Shown here: in pieces, positions 36,593-46,630 of the stretch
Layout: every line of letters starts with the position of its first letter
Numbering within the stretch: the stretch's first letter is position 1
NCBI RefSeq assembly: GCF_019578655.1
Contig: NC_063264.1
Span: forward strand, 13,247,213 to 13,311,212
DNA length: 64,000 bases
Origin: Ricinus communis
Lineage: Eukaryota > Streptophyta > Magnoliopsida > Malpighiales > Euphorbiaceae
Direction: 5' to 3'
The notes under the pieces: generated by a model
The model's database searches: none
The model's input: only the letters and a program-made list of their open reading frames with translations
What the model was told of the DNA's origin: nothing
Made by a program: the position numbers and the translations under genes

Positions 36593-37609
36593 TGATGTGC
36601 GTAAAATACACACATCTAAATGGGGTTTTTAAGATTGATTTTATGGACATTTGGATGTGAATTGGTCTCAACACTCACCTTATACATATGTTTGTGTGCA
36701 TTAGGTCCAAAAGAGGTCATAGGATGAAAAAGGAAAGAATTGGAGCATAATTGGACGTCAAAGCTGCTGAAACGAGCTAAGTACGAGCATGAGGAAGCTG
36801 AACATGGCCGTGTTGATCTCAACACTGGCCGTGTTCTCAACACGGTCACAAACATGGGCCGTGTTACCAACACGGGGACAAACACGGTCGTGTTGGACAT
36901 CAAAGAAGAAATAGATTTTAGGGAGCACGGCCACAGAGAGTAACACGGCCAGGAACACCATCCCGTGTTAAGAACACGACCAGGAACACGGCCGTGTTGG
37001 AGGCGACAGGGGGTATTAATTAAAAGAACAAAAAGAAGAGAAAGAGAGGAGGCTAGGGTTAGAACGTCCTAAAACCCTAATTTTTCTCTCCCTAAGGGTT
37101 TTCTGAGCTGAAACCAAGGGAAAAGGAGACTTGGATCAAGGTTTCAATCAGATTTCCTTGAAGGATCGAAGATTGGGCAAGGTTCGTTGATTGATTTTCA
37201 AATCGAGCAAGAGGAGCAAGAATAGATTCAATTGGAGCAAAAGGATTTGGGGCTGTTTACTCTCATCCAAGGGTGTAATCGGGTTTTCTCTACCTTTGCT
37301 TATTGTTGTAATTGAATTCTTGTATATTTTGAGAATGAACATGATTAGCTAGATTGATTAAATCCATTGGGATTTCTTTACTATGTTGGCTTGATATTAT
37401 ATTGTTGGATTGTTCGAGTTGGTTTTGTATTCTTTTTATTTTCAGTATTAATAAGATTATGCATTATTCATGAGACGTTGTGAATTGTGATGTTTAGATT
37501 GCTTTATGAGATTGAGAAATCCGTTTGGCAATTGGAATTTTGAATAACAAGAACTGGTTAATAATCGCTTTTTGGCGCCTTAGATTGTAGCTAACATGAG
37601 TAGCACCCA
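36593..37609 (+). repeat. 5' LTR of the Athila-like element (internally deleted)
   Basis: Starts TGATGTGCGTAAAATACAC and ends agtagcaccCA. The exact last base is uncertain by three positions. Between 36800 and 37000 it has many cacggccgtgtt-type words. About 460 bp present in the 3' LTR (43950-44411) are missing, and the joint (cgctttttggcgccttag) holds a copy of the tttttggcgcc that begins the PBS. Short frames at 36616-36961 are compositional and also occur in the 3' LTR. Confidence 0.88.
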
Positions 37610-37618
37610 TCAAGTTTT

Positions 37619-37636
37619 TGGCGCCGTTGCCAGGGA
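37619..37636 (+). other. Primer-binding site, tRNA-Asp type
   Basis: tggcgccgttgccaggga matches the complement of the 3' end of plant tRNA-Asp (tggcgccgttgccgggga) with one mismatch. This PBS is used by Athila and Tat elements. It lies about nine bases after the LTR end. Confidence 0.85.
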
Positions 37637-37794
37637 ATTATATGAAAACTAGAGTGAAATTTGCTATTTGTTAATTTAGCCATTTTTTTCTTTCTTATTA
37701 TTTAATGATTTTTTTGTTTATTTATTTTATTTTATTTGTACATATTTATTTAGTTTAAGTTTATGATTCAGATAGTGAATGATAAGGAGGTTCA

Positions 37795-38425
37795 ATGCTA
37801 AACTCAAACTCTTTGTGTGACGCATTGGAAAATGGGATTAGGAACCAAGAGAGTGTTAAAAATTGGGATACCCGTGCATCTTTAGAAGCTCGAGTGGAAT
37901 CATTTTGCAGGGCTACCGATCAACTCTCCACTCCTATCCTTTCATCTCAAGTTTTTTATGAATTTTGTTGTGGTTTACATTTGAGTAATGATTGTCCATT
38001 GTGCAGTGATTTTACTCCTTATTCTTATAACTGTGAACAGGTGAATTATACGGGCAATTGGCCAAGTGACTCGTATGGAAGCACCTATAATCAAGAGTGG
38101 AGTACTCATTCACCCTATGGATGGAGCTTAGATGGCCCGAACCACCGAATCTCGGCAACCATATCAAGTGACCTACTCTTGCACCTTCAACTCAAGATGA
38201 AGAGTTAGTGTCGGAGGAGAGCCGATGTTGAGGTTCATTACAAGTCTTGATGATAGATTCCAACAAACAGAGAGGATACTTGAAGATCAACAAGCCTCGA
38301 TTAATAACATAGAGCATCAAGTAGGCTTAATCTTCAAGTTACTAGGCCGAAGAGCAATCGAGAACTCTATCAAACGCCATCGAATCCGAGGAACATTTGA
38401 GCTCGTCACTTTGCGTTCGGGGTGA
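37795..38425 (+). pseudogene. Athila-type gag remnant (C-terminal part)
   Basis: The open frame 37795-38208 (137 codons) has a degenerate knuckle FCCGLHLSNDC, then EQVNYTGNW and STYNQEWSTHSPYGWS, the Asn-Tyr-x-Gly-Asn / Thr-Tyr-Asn-x2-Trp pattern typical of Athila gag after the zinc knuckle. A stop and frame change lead into 38225-38425 with NNIEHQVGLIFKLLGRR and a final VTLRSG, the well-conserved gag-protease boundary of Athila/Tat proteins. The N-terminal capsid part is missing; if translated, the product would lack the domain that builds particles. Confidence 0.82.
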
Positions 38426-38972
38426 GAATTTTTCTGGTTTATCTATCATGTTTGACGATGATGCTTATGTGCAGGACAATTTCTTGAACATGGAGATGGA
38501 ACCAGAAAAGGAAGAGGCGAACATAATTCCTCTGAAAGACTATCAACAGGAATGTACAGTTGATGATGCTGAGTTGCAGTTAGAGGAATTGTTGGTAGAT
38601 TTTCCACAAGTCCCTTCGATGATGGAAGATGAGCACGAGTTATCCAATGAAGAAGTCTTGGAGGAGCTCGAGTTTCTTCTAGCAAGTGAACCAAGCCAGG
38701 GACTGAAGAAAACCATCGACACTCCTGAAGAGATTGCCCAACCATCGATCCTTCCAATTATTGAAACTCTAGCTTTCAAATTGGAAGAGCCCCTAGAGCA
38801 TCATGACTACGTTCAATTATACGAGGAGCGAGTCTTGCCCATCATACTGGCAGCTTGCTTGATAGTCGGGAAGAGGAAATCGATGATTATCCCTCTAAGC
38901 GGATACTTGAAGCCATTTGCTTGGAGGAAGGATGGATGGTCGTCAATCCCCACCATTTGCTTTTCACCATGA
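38397..38972 (+). pseudogene. Acidic ORF, Athila pol-linker remnant
   Basis: 191 codons, overlapping the end of the gag remnant in another frame. It is strongly acidic in the first 110 residues (Glu/Asp with Leu), then has PSILPIIETLAFKLEEPLE and YEERVLPIILAACL. This resembles the Pro/Glu-rich stretch followed by LGENETLPVII that links protease to reverse transcriptase in Athila proteins. After that the similarity is lost and no RT follows. A second short frame, 38855-39079, overlaps with another reading (CLEEGWMVVNPHH). Its length without stops in AT-rich surroundings may mean that it was kept for some time, but I assign no function. Confidence 0.55.
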
Positions 38973-39079
38973 GTCCAGCTAAGAAGACTCATCACATCAA
39001 AAAGAAGCGCTTTTGGGAGGCACCCCAAATTCTATTTTTCAATTTGAATACTTTACCCTTGCATTGTGAACTTAGTTGA

Positions 39080-40024
39080 TTAGGTTTAATAGTTGGTTTT
39101 TGTTAAGTTTTATTTATGTTGAGTGTATAAGTTGAGGATTTATTGGTTTTGTAGGTGAGAAAGAGTGAGAAAGTGCGTGTTCAAGACCGTGTTCATTAAC
39201 ACGGCCCGTGTTGTGATTGAAGAAAATCAAACTAAGATGAACACGTTCACAGAAGCTAACACGGGAATTTATGCCCTGCCGTGTCCACAATACGTTCCCG
39301 TGTCAAAGACCGTGTCCGTAACACAGGCGTGTTCCGCACACTTGCCTATATATACCACTTCATTCCAAAAAATTTTGCTCTCCCCCATCTCTTACTCTCT
39401 CACATCTTATTTCTCATTTCGAAGGCTTTGGATATTGCGTTTGTCAAGTAAGTACCCTCCAACTTCATTTTTCATTATTTTATTTTGATATTAGTTCGAA
39501 TTTATATTTTCTTTGTGTTTCAATTTTTATTTTATTTTATTTATTTATTTATTCTTTTGTTTCTTCCCTTATTTTATTATTTGGTGCATGCATTTACATT
39601 CGTGTTTGTGCTTAATTTTCTTTTATTTTCTTTAATATAGTTTATATACTTAACTTGCTCATATTTTCCGTTTTTCTTTTCTACCATTATTTATGATTGT
39701 GATTAATTCCTTATTTTTCTCTTTATCATTATTGTCGGTCGCTAAACAATAGGCTCTGTCAAAGATAGTCGACTCTGTTTGTATCTATTTTATATTAGGA
39801 TGTTGGTTTGCCTTGTGATGGATTATGGCGAAGTAAAATCCATATGGATGAATTGCAAATTTAATTGGTTAGCATTAGTTGGCAGTGTTGTGGATTAAAT
39901 TTTCTTTGCAGGACATTGAGCAGTTTAATTTTATCGAGTTAAATCGTTTGGTTTGTTCATTTTATGCCGTTATGCTGCCAGAATTTTGATGATCCTTAGT
40001 ACTAAAATTTCCTTTTCAGGTACC
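39080..40024 (+). other. Non-coding interval inside the Athila-like element
   Basis: About 940 bp. The start (39165-39340) repeats the acacggcccgtgttg, cgtgttccgc type of words found in the LTR, then turns T-rich with tttattttattt runs. The 107-codon frame 39165-39488 crosses this change and is not called. This is where pol would be expected. It may serve as the leader of the downstream ORF. Confidence 0.5.
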
Positions 40025-41504
40025 ATGTCCACCAGACGAGGATCAGGAGTTTACAAGAGGAGGCGGACCGATGGTTCCTCTTCCTCTCGATCGTCAGGCC
40101 GCACCGACTAGTTCGGGGCCAAATTAGACCACCGCGGCCATCGATTCCTACTTTTCCAAGGGCAGCCCACCTTTGAGCGGAGATATCAATCGATGAGGCA
40201 CAAAGATTTGGGAAAGGGCGTGGATAGAGCCGGCCAAGATCGAGACTTGCAGTGCGATCGCCGATATCTTGAGACACCCTATTTCAACATTTCTTTGACA
40301 TTGTTGAACCAACATATAGGGAGTTGACTGTGGAGTTTACCGGCACTTTCTTTCTGCAAAGCCGGGACTTCCAACAACCGGATGCGATCGATTTCGGATT
40401 AGCAAGGCAAACTTTCACGATGAGTGTACGGTTTGGGGTACACTTAGGCTTGTGGTGAGGAGGATGCGGTGGAGAGGTTTATAGTCGTTGTATACACACT
40501 GATGTGTCATATCTGAGATGTGGGGCCGAGATTTCGATGACACTGAGGGTTCTGATGCCGGCCAGTCAAGGCATCTAACATGCACGAAGTGCAGTACATG
40601 CATCATTGGCTAGGACTATCACTGGCAGGGGAGATAGCGGTGGTGTAGTTACCCAGTCGAACCTGTTTATACTTTACAGCATGCACCAGCACCAGCCTGT
40701 CGACATGGGGTACTTATTGGCCAGACAAATCAGTGCCTTCTGCAACAACTCAAAGAAGGTATTTTTCTGTTTTGGGACTTACATTACTCGACTGGCTAGG
40801 AGCTTAGGAGTTTTGGAGGAAGCGATACCACATTTGACAGAGCTGGGGGTGATGGAAACGTTGGACTTCCCCAGATGGTTAGTATGGGGATGGTGACTCG
40901 TAGGCAGGGTCCGCTAGGACCAGAGTATAGACTGAGGAATGCTCTCTTGGCAGCACTCAGAGAGGAGCGACCTGCCCCACGAGCCCATGGTACACAGGAT
41001 GTCCCACCTTCTTCTGATATTCCGGAGTTTTCCTCCAGACCGTCTACTTCAGCTCCTTCTGGTTCTTCATAAGCTGTTTTAGGAGTCTCCCTAATTGAGT
41101 TTAGAGAGCTGCAGCTTAGAGTGTAGAGGTTGGCAGAGGAGCAGCAGTAGCATTTCATTCGACAAGAGGCTTTTCAACAGGACCTTTTACAGCGTCAGGC
41201 TGAGTTTCAGAGCCAGATGATGGCTCAGTTTGAGAGGCAGAGGGCTATGCTTCAAGCCCTGATTGAGCAGGGAGGTAGGTTAGAGGCCTCTATGGCCAAT
41301 GACATGTTCGATGATATTTTTGCTATAGACTTTGTACCTACCTGTCCACAGAGCCGGGTTCCAGAGCAGAGCCATTTTGACATACCTCTAGCGGATGATC
41401 TAGCTGGCCCTCCCTCTCCGACTGAGCACCTTTCAACACAGCAGCCTGACGAGCCTCCTATTGACGCTCTGCCTCCCTGCCGATCCACCGGCTCCCGCAT
41501 GTGA
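40025..41504 (+). pseudogene. ATHILA-type accessory ORF (env-like position)
   Basis: Starts ATG at 40025 with a basic tract (STRRGSGVYKRRRTDGSSSS) and then a stop at about 40109. Further pieces in shifting frames read FFDIVEPTYRELTVEFTGTF, DAIDFGLARQTFTMSV and FGVHLGL (40285-40450), then ITGRGDSGGVVTQSNLFILY, AYIT-like GTYITRLARSLG (40606-40896), and a Gln/Arg-rich tail with FERQRAMLQALIEQGG (41217-41504). The order and wording match the plant ATHILA ORF-1 family (Pfam PF03078), which in Athila elements lies after pol in the position of env. Its role is unknown. At least three stops or frameshifts interrupt it. Confidence 0.8.
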
Positions 41505-42952
41505 CACTACTTCCGATCCTCGGAGAGTAGCCACTCCTCCACCACAGACCGGCCACGATATACTGTTGATGCACCTCTTTTCACTCCCGGAGCCATAATC
41601 AGGCGATTAGTTTCTTTTTCCTTTTCATTTCATATATTTTGTACAACGAGGACAGTGTGTCCTTCAAGTGTGGGGTGGGTGATATTTATCCCATCTTAGT
41701 TATTTGTTTATTCTTTGTGCAATTTTTGTAAAATTTTGAAAATTTTTCACTTTGTTTCCGATGCTCTTACTGTTGACTTGATTTTGAAATCCTGTTTATG
41801 TCCATGTGATCGGGTAAAACCGATAGTGTTGAGTTTTGCCGGAAGAGTGTAAGATAATTAGTTTGAGTTTTGCACTAAGTTGCTTTGGTTTATTTAATTT
41901 TGTTTTGATGATTTTTGTTTGGAACCTACTCAAAAGCACACTTGTGAGAAATTGAGCCTAAATTGTAAGCATACACTTTATATGCTTGTATTTATTTCTT
42001 CTTGAGAGTGCCAAGTCACCGCTCTTTACTTTTAGAACTTGCTCGGTAATGCTTATGAGGGCCACAAGGAGAGTTTAACACTTTGGTATGATAGAGGCAC
42101 TTAGGTTTTTCATTCTAGCCAAATAGCCTTCATTCGTTTATTGATTCTGTAGATAACCCCCTCTTTCACCATTTTCTATCATATTTCATTGCCACTTAGT
42201 TTTATTCTGCTTTGGGTTATGATTTTGCACATGAGTTGTTTTTATTGGGAATTTTTATCTTGGGAATAGCTTTAGAATCTTGTAGCAGCTTACTTCAATC
42301 CAAAAAGAAATTCACTGTATTATGTGAATGTTCTTCCCTTATGAAAAAAAAAGAAAAAGAATATAGAAATAGAAGAATAAGAGGGAAAGGTGATGAAAAG
42401 AAAGAAAGTAAGTGAGCCAAACATTTGGACTTGATTCCTATTTCCCACCTTGGACTACTGTTCATTGTTTATCCCTTATAATTTTTGTGGCTTGTGTGCA
42501 GGTCATGTAATTCATTGCAGAACACCATAGGTTCAACTCTGACCAAATTTACCTACCCCTACCTAATCCCCATTACAACCTTTATAAAGACCTCTTGACA
42601 TGGTTGTTGACTCTCCATAAGTGGTAGGAGTAGGATTTAACAGCAAGAATATAGTAAGTAAGGTAGTAGTTGATGCATTGAGCGATTAAACACTACCCTT
42701 TAAACACTTTGAGTGATTTAAAGTGAATCTGGTGAGAAGTTGGTTCTGAATAATTTTGTTGAGACAATATTGTGTGAATTATTGGCATCTTGGTTGTGAT
42801 ACTTGAATTGATTGCTTCTTTTCTTTTTGTTTGACTTACGCTTGTTAAGGATATGTGCAGGAGCTCTCTAGCTTGTCTGTCAGTTTAAGTATTGTTCCTT
42901 AGTGGTTTATTTTCCTTATTTTACTTTTGATTGCTTGAGGACAAGCAATGAG
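41505..42952 (+). other. 3' non-coding part of the Athila-like element
   Basis: About 1.45 kb from the end of the accessory ORF to the polypurine tract. The internal tract at 41666 is inside it. Contains a Lys/Arg-biased purine run at about 42340-42410 (aaaaaaaaagaaaaagaata) that accounts for the 67-codon frame at 42212-42415. No gene is seen. Confidence 0.6.
41666..41679 (+). other. Internal polypurine-like tract
   Basis: aagtgtggggtggg, preceded by gaggacagtgtgtccttc, closely resembles the terminal tract at 42953 with its preceding gaggacaagcaa. Athila and related elements often have a second such tract inside the element. It may prime plus-strand synthesis, which is an inference from similarity only. 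Confidence 0.6.
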
Positions 42953-42969
42953 CAAAGTGTGGGGTTATT
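42953..42969 (+). other. Terminal polypurine tract
   Basis: caaagtgtggggttatt lies directly before the TGATGTGCG start of the 3' LTR and follows gcttgaggacaagcaa, the usual context in Athila elements. Plus-strand DNA synthesis would start here. Confidence 0.75.
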
Positions 42970-44441
42970 TGATGTGCGTAAAATACACACATCTAAATGG
43001 GGTTTTTAAGATTGATTTTATGGACATTTGGATGCGAATTGGTCTCAACACTCACCTTATACATATGTTTGTGTGCATTAGGTCCAAAAGAGGTCAAAGG
43101 ATGAAAAAGGAAAGAATTGGAGCATAATTGGATGTCAAAGCTGCCGAAACGAGCTAAGTACGAGCATGAGGAAGCTGAACATGGCCGTGTTGATCTCAAC
43201 ACTGGCCGTGTTCTCAACACGGTCACAAACATGGGCCGTGTTACCAACACGGGGACAAACACGACCGTGTTGGACATCAAAGAAGAAATAGATTTTAGGG
43301 AGCACGGCCACGGAGAGTAACACGGCTAGGAACACCATCCCGTGTTAAGAACACGGCCAGGAACACGGCCGTGTTAGAGGCGACAGGGGGTATTAATTAA
43401 AAGAATGAAAAGAAGAGAAAGAGAGGAGGCTAGGGTTAGAACGTCCTAAAACACTAATTTTTCTTTCCCTAAGGGTTTTCTGAGCTGAAACCAAGGGAAA
43501 AGGAGACTTGGATCAAGGTTTCAATCAGATTTCCTTGAAGGATCGAAGATTGGGCAAGGTTCGTTGATTGATTTTCAAATCGAGCAAGAGGAACAAGAAT
43601 AGATTCAATTGGAGTAAAAGGATTTGGGGCTGTTTACTCTCATCCAAGGGTGTAATCGGGTTTTCTCTACCTTTGCTTATTGTTATAATTGAATTCTTGT
43701 ATATTTTGAGAATGAACATGATTAGCTAGATTGATTAAATCCATTGGGATTTCTTTACTATGTTGGCTTGATATTATATTGTTGGATTGTTCGAGTTGGT
43801 TTTGTATTCTTCTTCTTTTCAGTATTAATAAGATTATGCATTATTCACGAGACGTTGTGAATTGTGATGTTTAGATTGCTTTATGAGATTGAGAAATCCG
43901 TTTGGCAATTGGAATTTTGAATAACAAGAACTGGTTAATAATCGCTTAGAGATAAGGATAATTAACTAGCCGGATTAAGAATTAACGAAGCTTAATAGAG
44001 GCGGATTAAAGCTTAATGCTAATTTAAGAATCAATCGTTAGGAAGAGATTCCAACTTTAGGTTATTAGGTTTAGGAATTCGGTTATCTTGAGAGAGAAAC
44101 CAAATTCGGTTAAGAATTCGTCCACGGGTAGCATAATTAGACTCACCGATCCTTTATCTTTTGTTTGATTACCAACTAGTTTAGATTCCCTTTGGGTTTG
44201 TCTTCTTGCCTTAGTTATTTCGTTTATCAATCACTCTTGCATCTCCCTTAGAACTTAGCTCGTAGTTAATAGTTAGTTTAGAATTTATTCATCATCCATT
44301 TTAGGTTAATATAACAAAGAACAAAGGAGTAACTCTGGGCTTTCGCTTTCCCGAGGAATACGACCTTGATACTCGCCATTAGTGCTAGACTGCATCGATA
44401 GGTACACTGCCTTAGATTGTAGCTAACACGAGTAGCACCCA
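42970..44441 (+). repeat. 3' LTR of the Athila-like element (full length)
   Basis: 1472 bp, TG...CA. The first ~978 bp match the 5' LTR with about 20 differences. The extra section 43950-44411 includes gataaggataattaactagc and ends in gcatcgataggtacactg before rejoining ccttagattgtagc. Being longer than the 5' copy, it represents the ancestral LTR form. It is followed directly by the right copy of the 77-bp target duplication. Confidence 0.88.
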
Positions 44442-44519
44442 TCTGTTGAGATTTTATCCAAGTCCTCATTAGCCTCTTCAATACTTGCAACCCTTGAGTC
44501 ATAGTCCTTAAGTAGGAGT
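44442..44519. other. 77-bp target duplication, right copy
   Basis: Begins tctgttgag directly after the LTR end and continues without break into the rest of copia gag (gtgccttaagaattt). It matches 36515-36591 apart from one indel and a few substitutions. Confidence 0.85.
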
Positions 44520-45032
44520 GCCTTAAGAATTTTATTATTAATGTCAATTCGCTCATAGTTCTTCCCAATTTCATCAAGTTATTGATGATGATTAGAAGCC
44601 GGTTTGTCATATCGGTGACACTCTCATTAGGCTTCATTTTGATAAGCTCATATTTGGTTGTGAGCAATTGAACTTTCTTGGACCTTACTTGCTTGGTCCC
44701 TTCATGATAATTCTCCAAGGTCTTCCAAATTCTGAAGGTGGTGGGAAGATGTTGAACTCTTTCACATTCTTCTTTTGATAGAGAGCTCAAAAGAATGATC
44801 ATTGCTCTTTTGTTTTTTCCATTAGCTCTCTTTGAGCCTCCACCGGTTCATCTCTATCAACAGAAATCTCTAAACCATCTTCTTGCTTTGTTGGAGGCTT
44901 CTATTCCTTCCTAATAAAATCCTAAACATCCACCACATCATTATTAACATATATTTCCATTTTTTATTTCCAATGGGCATAATCAGACCCATCGAAGAAC
45001 GGTCTAAGGTGGTGAACTCCTTCATTAGCCAT
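44442..45032 (-). pseudogene. Copia gag, 5' part
   Basis: Minus strand. The probable start is ATG at 45032: MANEGVHHLRPFFDGSDYAHWK, then a stop, EIYVNNDVVDV, a second stop, DRDEPVEAQRELMEK, then the 174-codon open frame 44278-44802. That frame carries LSSLSKEECERVQHLPTTF, WKTLENYHEGTKQVRSKKVQLL and YELIKMKPNESVTDMTNR, the UBN2-type (PF14223) capsid domain of copia gag. The open frame runs on past 44442 into the LTR of the nested element, and its last ~50 codons are LTR-encoded and meaningless. Three in-frame stops near the start show decay. Confidence 0.82.
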
Positions 45033-45078
45033 CTTAATCTTTAGCTCTTGCACTTAAGCTTGATGAAGAGCATATATG

Positions 45079-45090
45079 TCGATACCACTT
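45079..45090 (-). other. Copia primer-binding site
   Basis: On the minus strand, about four bases after the LTR end, aagtggtatcgac carries the TGGTATC core complementary to initiator tRNA-Met. It diverges after the core (cgac in place of agagc). Confidence 0.65.
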
Positions 45091-45092
45091 AT

Positions 45093-46250
45093 TGTCCCTT
45101 GATTCACCAAGAAGGGGGGGTTGAATTGGTCTTTGGAAGGTTAATGGGAAATTGAAAAAAAATTAATCAAAAGGCTAGATAGATAAGAAGGAAATCAACA
45201 GAAAGATTTATAGTGGTTTGGGTATTAACCAACCCTACATCCACTTCCTAATCTAGAATCGGCTAGGTTATTATTGATGATCCTTTTGCTGGTGCAAGAT
45301 CAAACCCAAGTATTTCCGCTCACACTCAAACTTTTCCCTAGGAGTTTTCCCAAGCTCACCCCCAAATTTAGTGTTTAGGCTCACATAAATTCTTACAAGA
45401 GTTTTTCTTCCTAGGCTAACTATCAAACCCTTACCCAAGTATTTAGGGCTAACACTCAAACCTTTACAAGTGTTTTATGGCTCACACTTAAACCTACACA
45501 AAGAGAATTTAATGAGAAAAAATGAGAAATCACTTTACAATAGTTTAGGCACTTAGAAAATTGAACAACCATTGTCTAAGTCTTTAAGATGAGTATTTAT
45601 ACACATACTAACGTCTTAGAGATGTTACAAATAGCCCATACTATATTAAATGCAATGTAAAGATGATTTTGCAAAAGTAAATTTCTGCTAGAGAAGCGCC
45701 CTCACGCTTTGAAAGCGCCCCGTGCTTTCTGAATATAGCCGTTAGAGCTCTAATGACTCTTGACAGGTGGCGTTGCTTTATCAGTTAACGACATATAACA
45801 ATCACTGACTTAGCATTAAATGTGAATGCCGCCCCCGCGCTGGAGAAGCGCCCTAGTGGTTCCTGAAAGCCCGCCTAGAAGTGCGACCGCACTTGTGCTC
45901 GCGCTACTCTCTGCCATACTCTATCTTTCTCTTTAATGGAAGGCGCCCTCACGCTCCAAAAGCGCCCTCGCGCTTCACAAGGAGAAGAATTTTTGACTGC
46001 CAGGTGTAAACATTTGATTGGGAGGCTTCCAAGTGACTTTGAGAAAAGCGCCCTTGCGCTTTAGAAAGCACCCTCGTGCTTTTCCAGTTTTAGCAAAGCT
46101 ATTTTATTTTCTTTAAGACTTTGTGTCCAATGCTCAGCCTACTTTAACACTATATAATATAAACTCAAAATATGAAATTAGTACGACTTAATTTGATTGT
46201 CAAGATTAAAATCAAGGGTTCCCAAAGTCATGAAAGGACTTAGGCTAACA
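45093..46250 (-). repeat. 5' LTR of the copia element
   Basis: 1158 bp; on the minus strand it starts TGTTAGCCTAAGTCC at 46250 and ends ...GGGACA at 45093. It is directly followed, outside, by the CTCAT duplication. Between 45690 and 46080 it carries at least seven imperfect copies of agcgccctcgcgctt, a small inverted repeat. A gtatttatac word near 45593 (plus strand) is a possible TATA region, not tested. Confidence 0.87.
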
Positions 46251-46255
46251 CTCAT
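46251..46255. other. Target-site duplication CTCAT, right copy
   Basis: Exact repeat of 35093-35097 directly outside the copia 5' LTR. It is continued by atttacaaatatacc, so the satellite monomer is split at ttttCTCAT. Confidence 0.88.
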
Positions 46256-46630
46256 ATTTACAAATATACCTTTTCTATGAGGTACTTTATCATACTCATA
46301 ATATACGCCTCTTAAGTCTACCCATATTGCGGGATTATTTTCTCATACTCACAAATATTCTCCTCTTACGGGGTTGTTTTCATATACTAAGAAAATATAC
46401 CTCTCTTATGGGATATCATACTAAAAAATAGACCCCTTTTACGTTGTTTTTTCATATTAAAAAATATACCCCTCTTACTGGTTTGTTTTCTCATTCTAAA
46501 AAATGTGCCCCTTATGGTATTCTTTTCTCATGCTCACAAAGACCACCCCTTTTATTGAGGTGTTTTCACATCCTCAAAAATATACCCCTCTTACGAGGTT
46601 GTTTTCTCATATTTATAAATATACCCCTTG
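46251..46630 (+). repeat. 39-bp satellite array 4 (continuation of array 3)
   Basis: About ten monomers, same subfamily as array 3, including the six-monomer block (cttactggtttg, a cttatggtattc variant, ccttttattgaggtg, ttttcacatcctcaaaaata). It is the right half of the array interrupted by the copia element. It ends at aaatataccccttg, where repeat C starts. Confidence 0.92.

Larger units (their letters stand above)
36593..44441 (+). mobile_element. Athila-like Ty3-gypsy element lacking pol
   Basis: 7.85 kb element nested in copia gag. It has LTRs at 36593-37609 and 42970-44441 (TG...CA), a PBS complementary to tRNA-Asp, a remnant of gag with the Athila-type C-terminal signature, an ATHILA-type accessory ORF, an internal polypurine-like tract at 41666 and a terminal one at 42953. 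Protease, reverse transcriptase, RNase H and integrase are absent, so it is a non-autonomous derivative that depended on another element. The LTRs match over their shared ~978 bp with roughly 20 differences (about 98%), mostly transitions, so the insertion is recent compared with its surroundings. Confidence 0.9.
35098..46250 (-). mobile_element. Gag-only Ty1-copia element with a nested insertion
   Basis: Minus-strand element bounded by the perfect duplication CTCAT. In its own direction it has a 5' LTR (46250-45093), a Met-type PBS, gag (45032 onward, interrupted at 44442 by the Athila-like element and resuming at 36592), and a truncated 3' LTR (35857-35098). Without the nested element it is about 3.3 kb. 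All of pol and about the first 400 bp of the 3' LTR are missing, apparently through one deletion joining the end of gag to the middle of the LTR near 35857. It could only have moved before that deletion, or with proteins supplied by a relative. Confidence 0.88.

Noticed and set aside
40025..41504. A host gene with introns in place of the ATHILA-type ORF
   Set aside because: The frame breaks have no splice-site pattern, and the segment lies between the gag remnant and polypurine tract of a complete LTR element.
44278..44802. Intact 174-codon gag protein
   Set aside because: Its last ~50 codons are LTR sequence of the inserted element and its true upstream part contains stops.
33416..46630. 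Arrays 3 and 4 as independent satellite arrays
   Set aside because: The perfect CTCAT duplication and the split monomer show that they were one array before the copia insertion.
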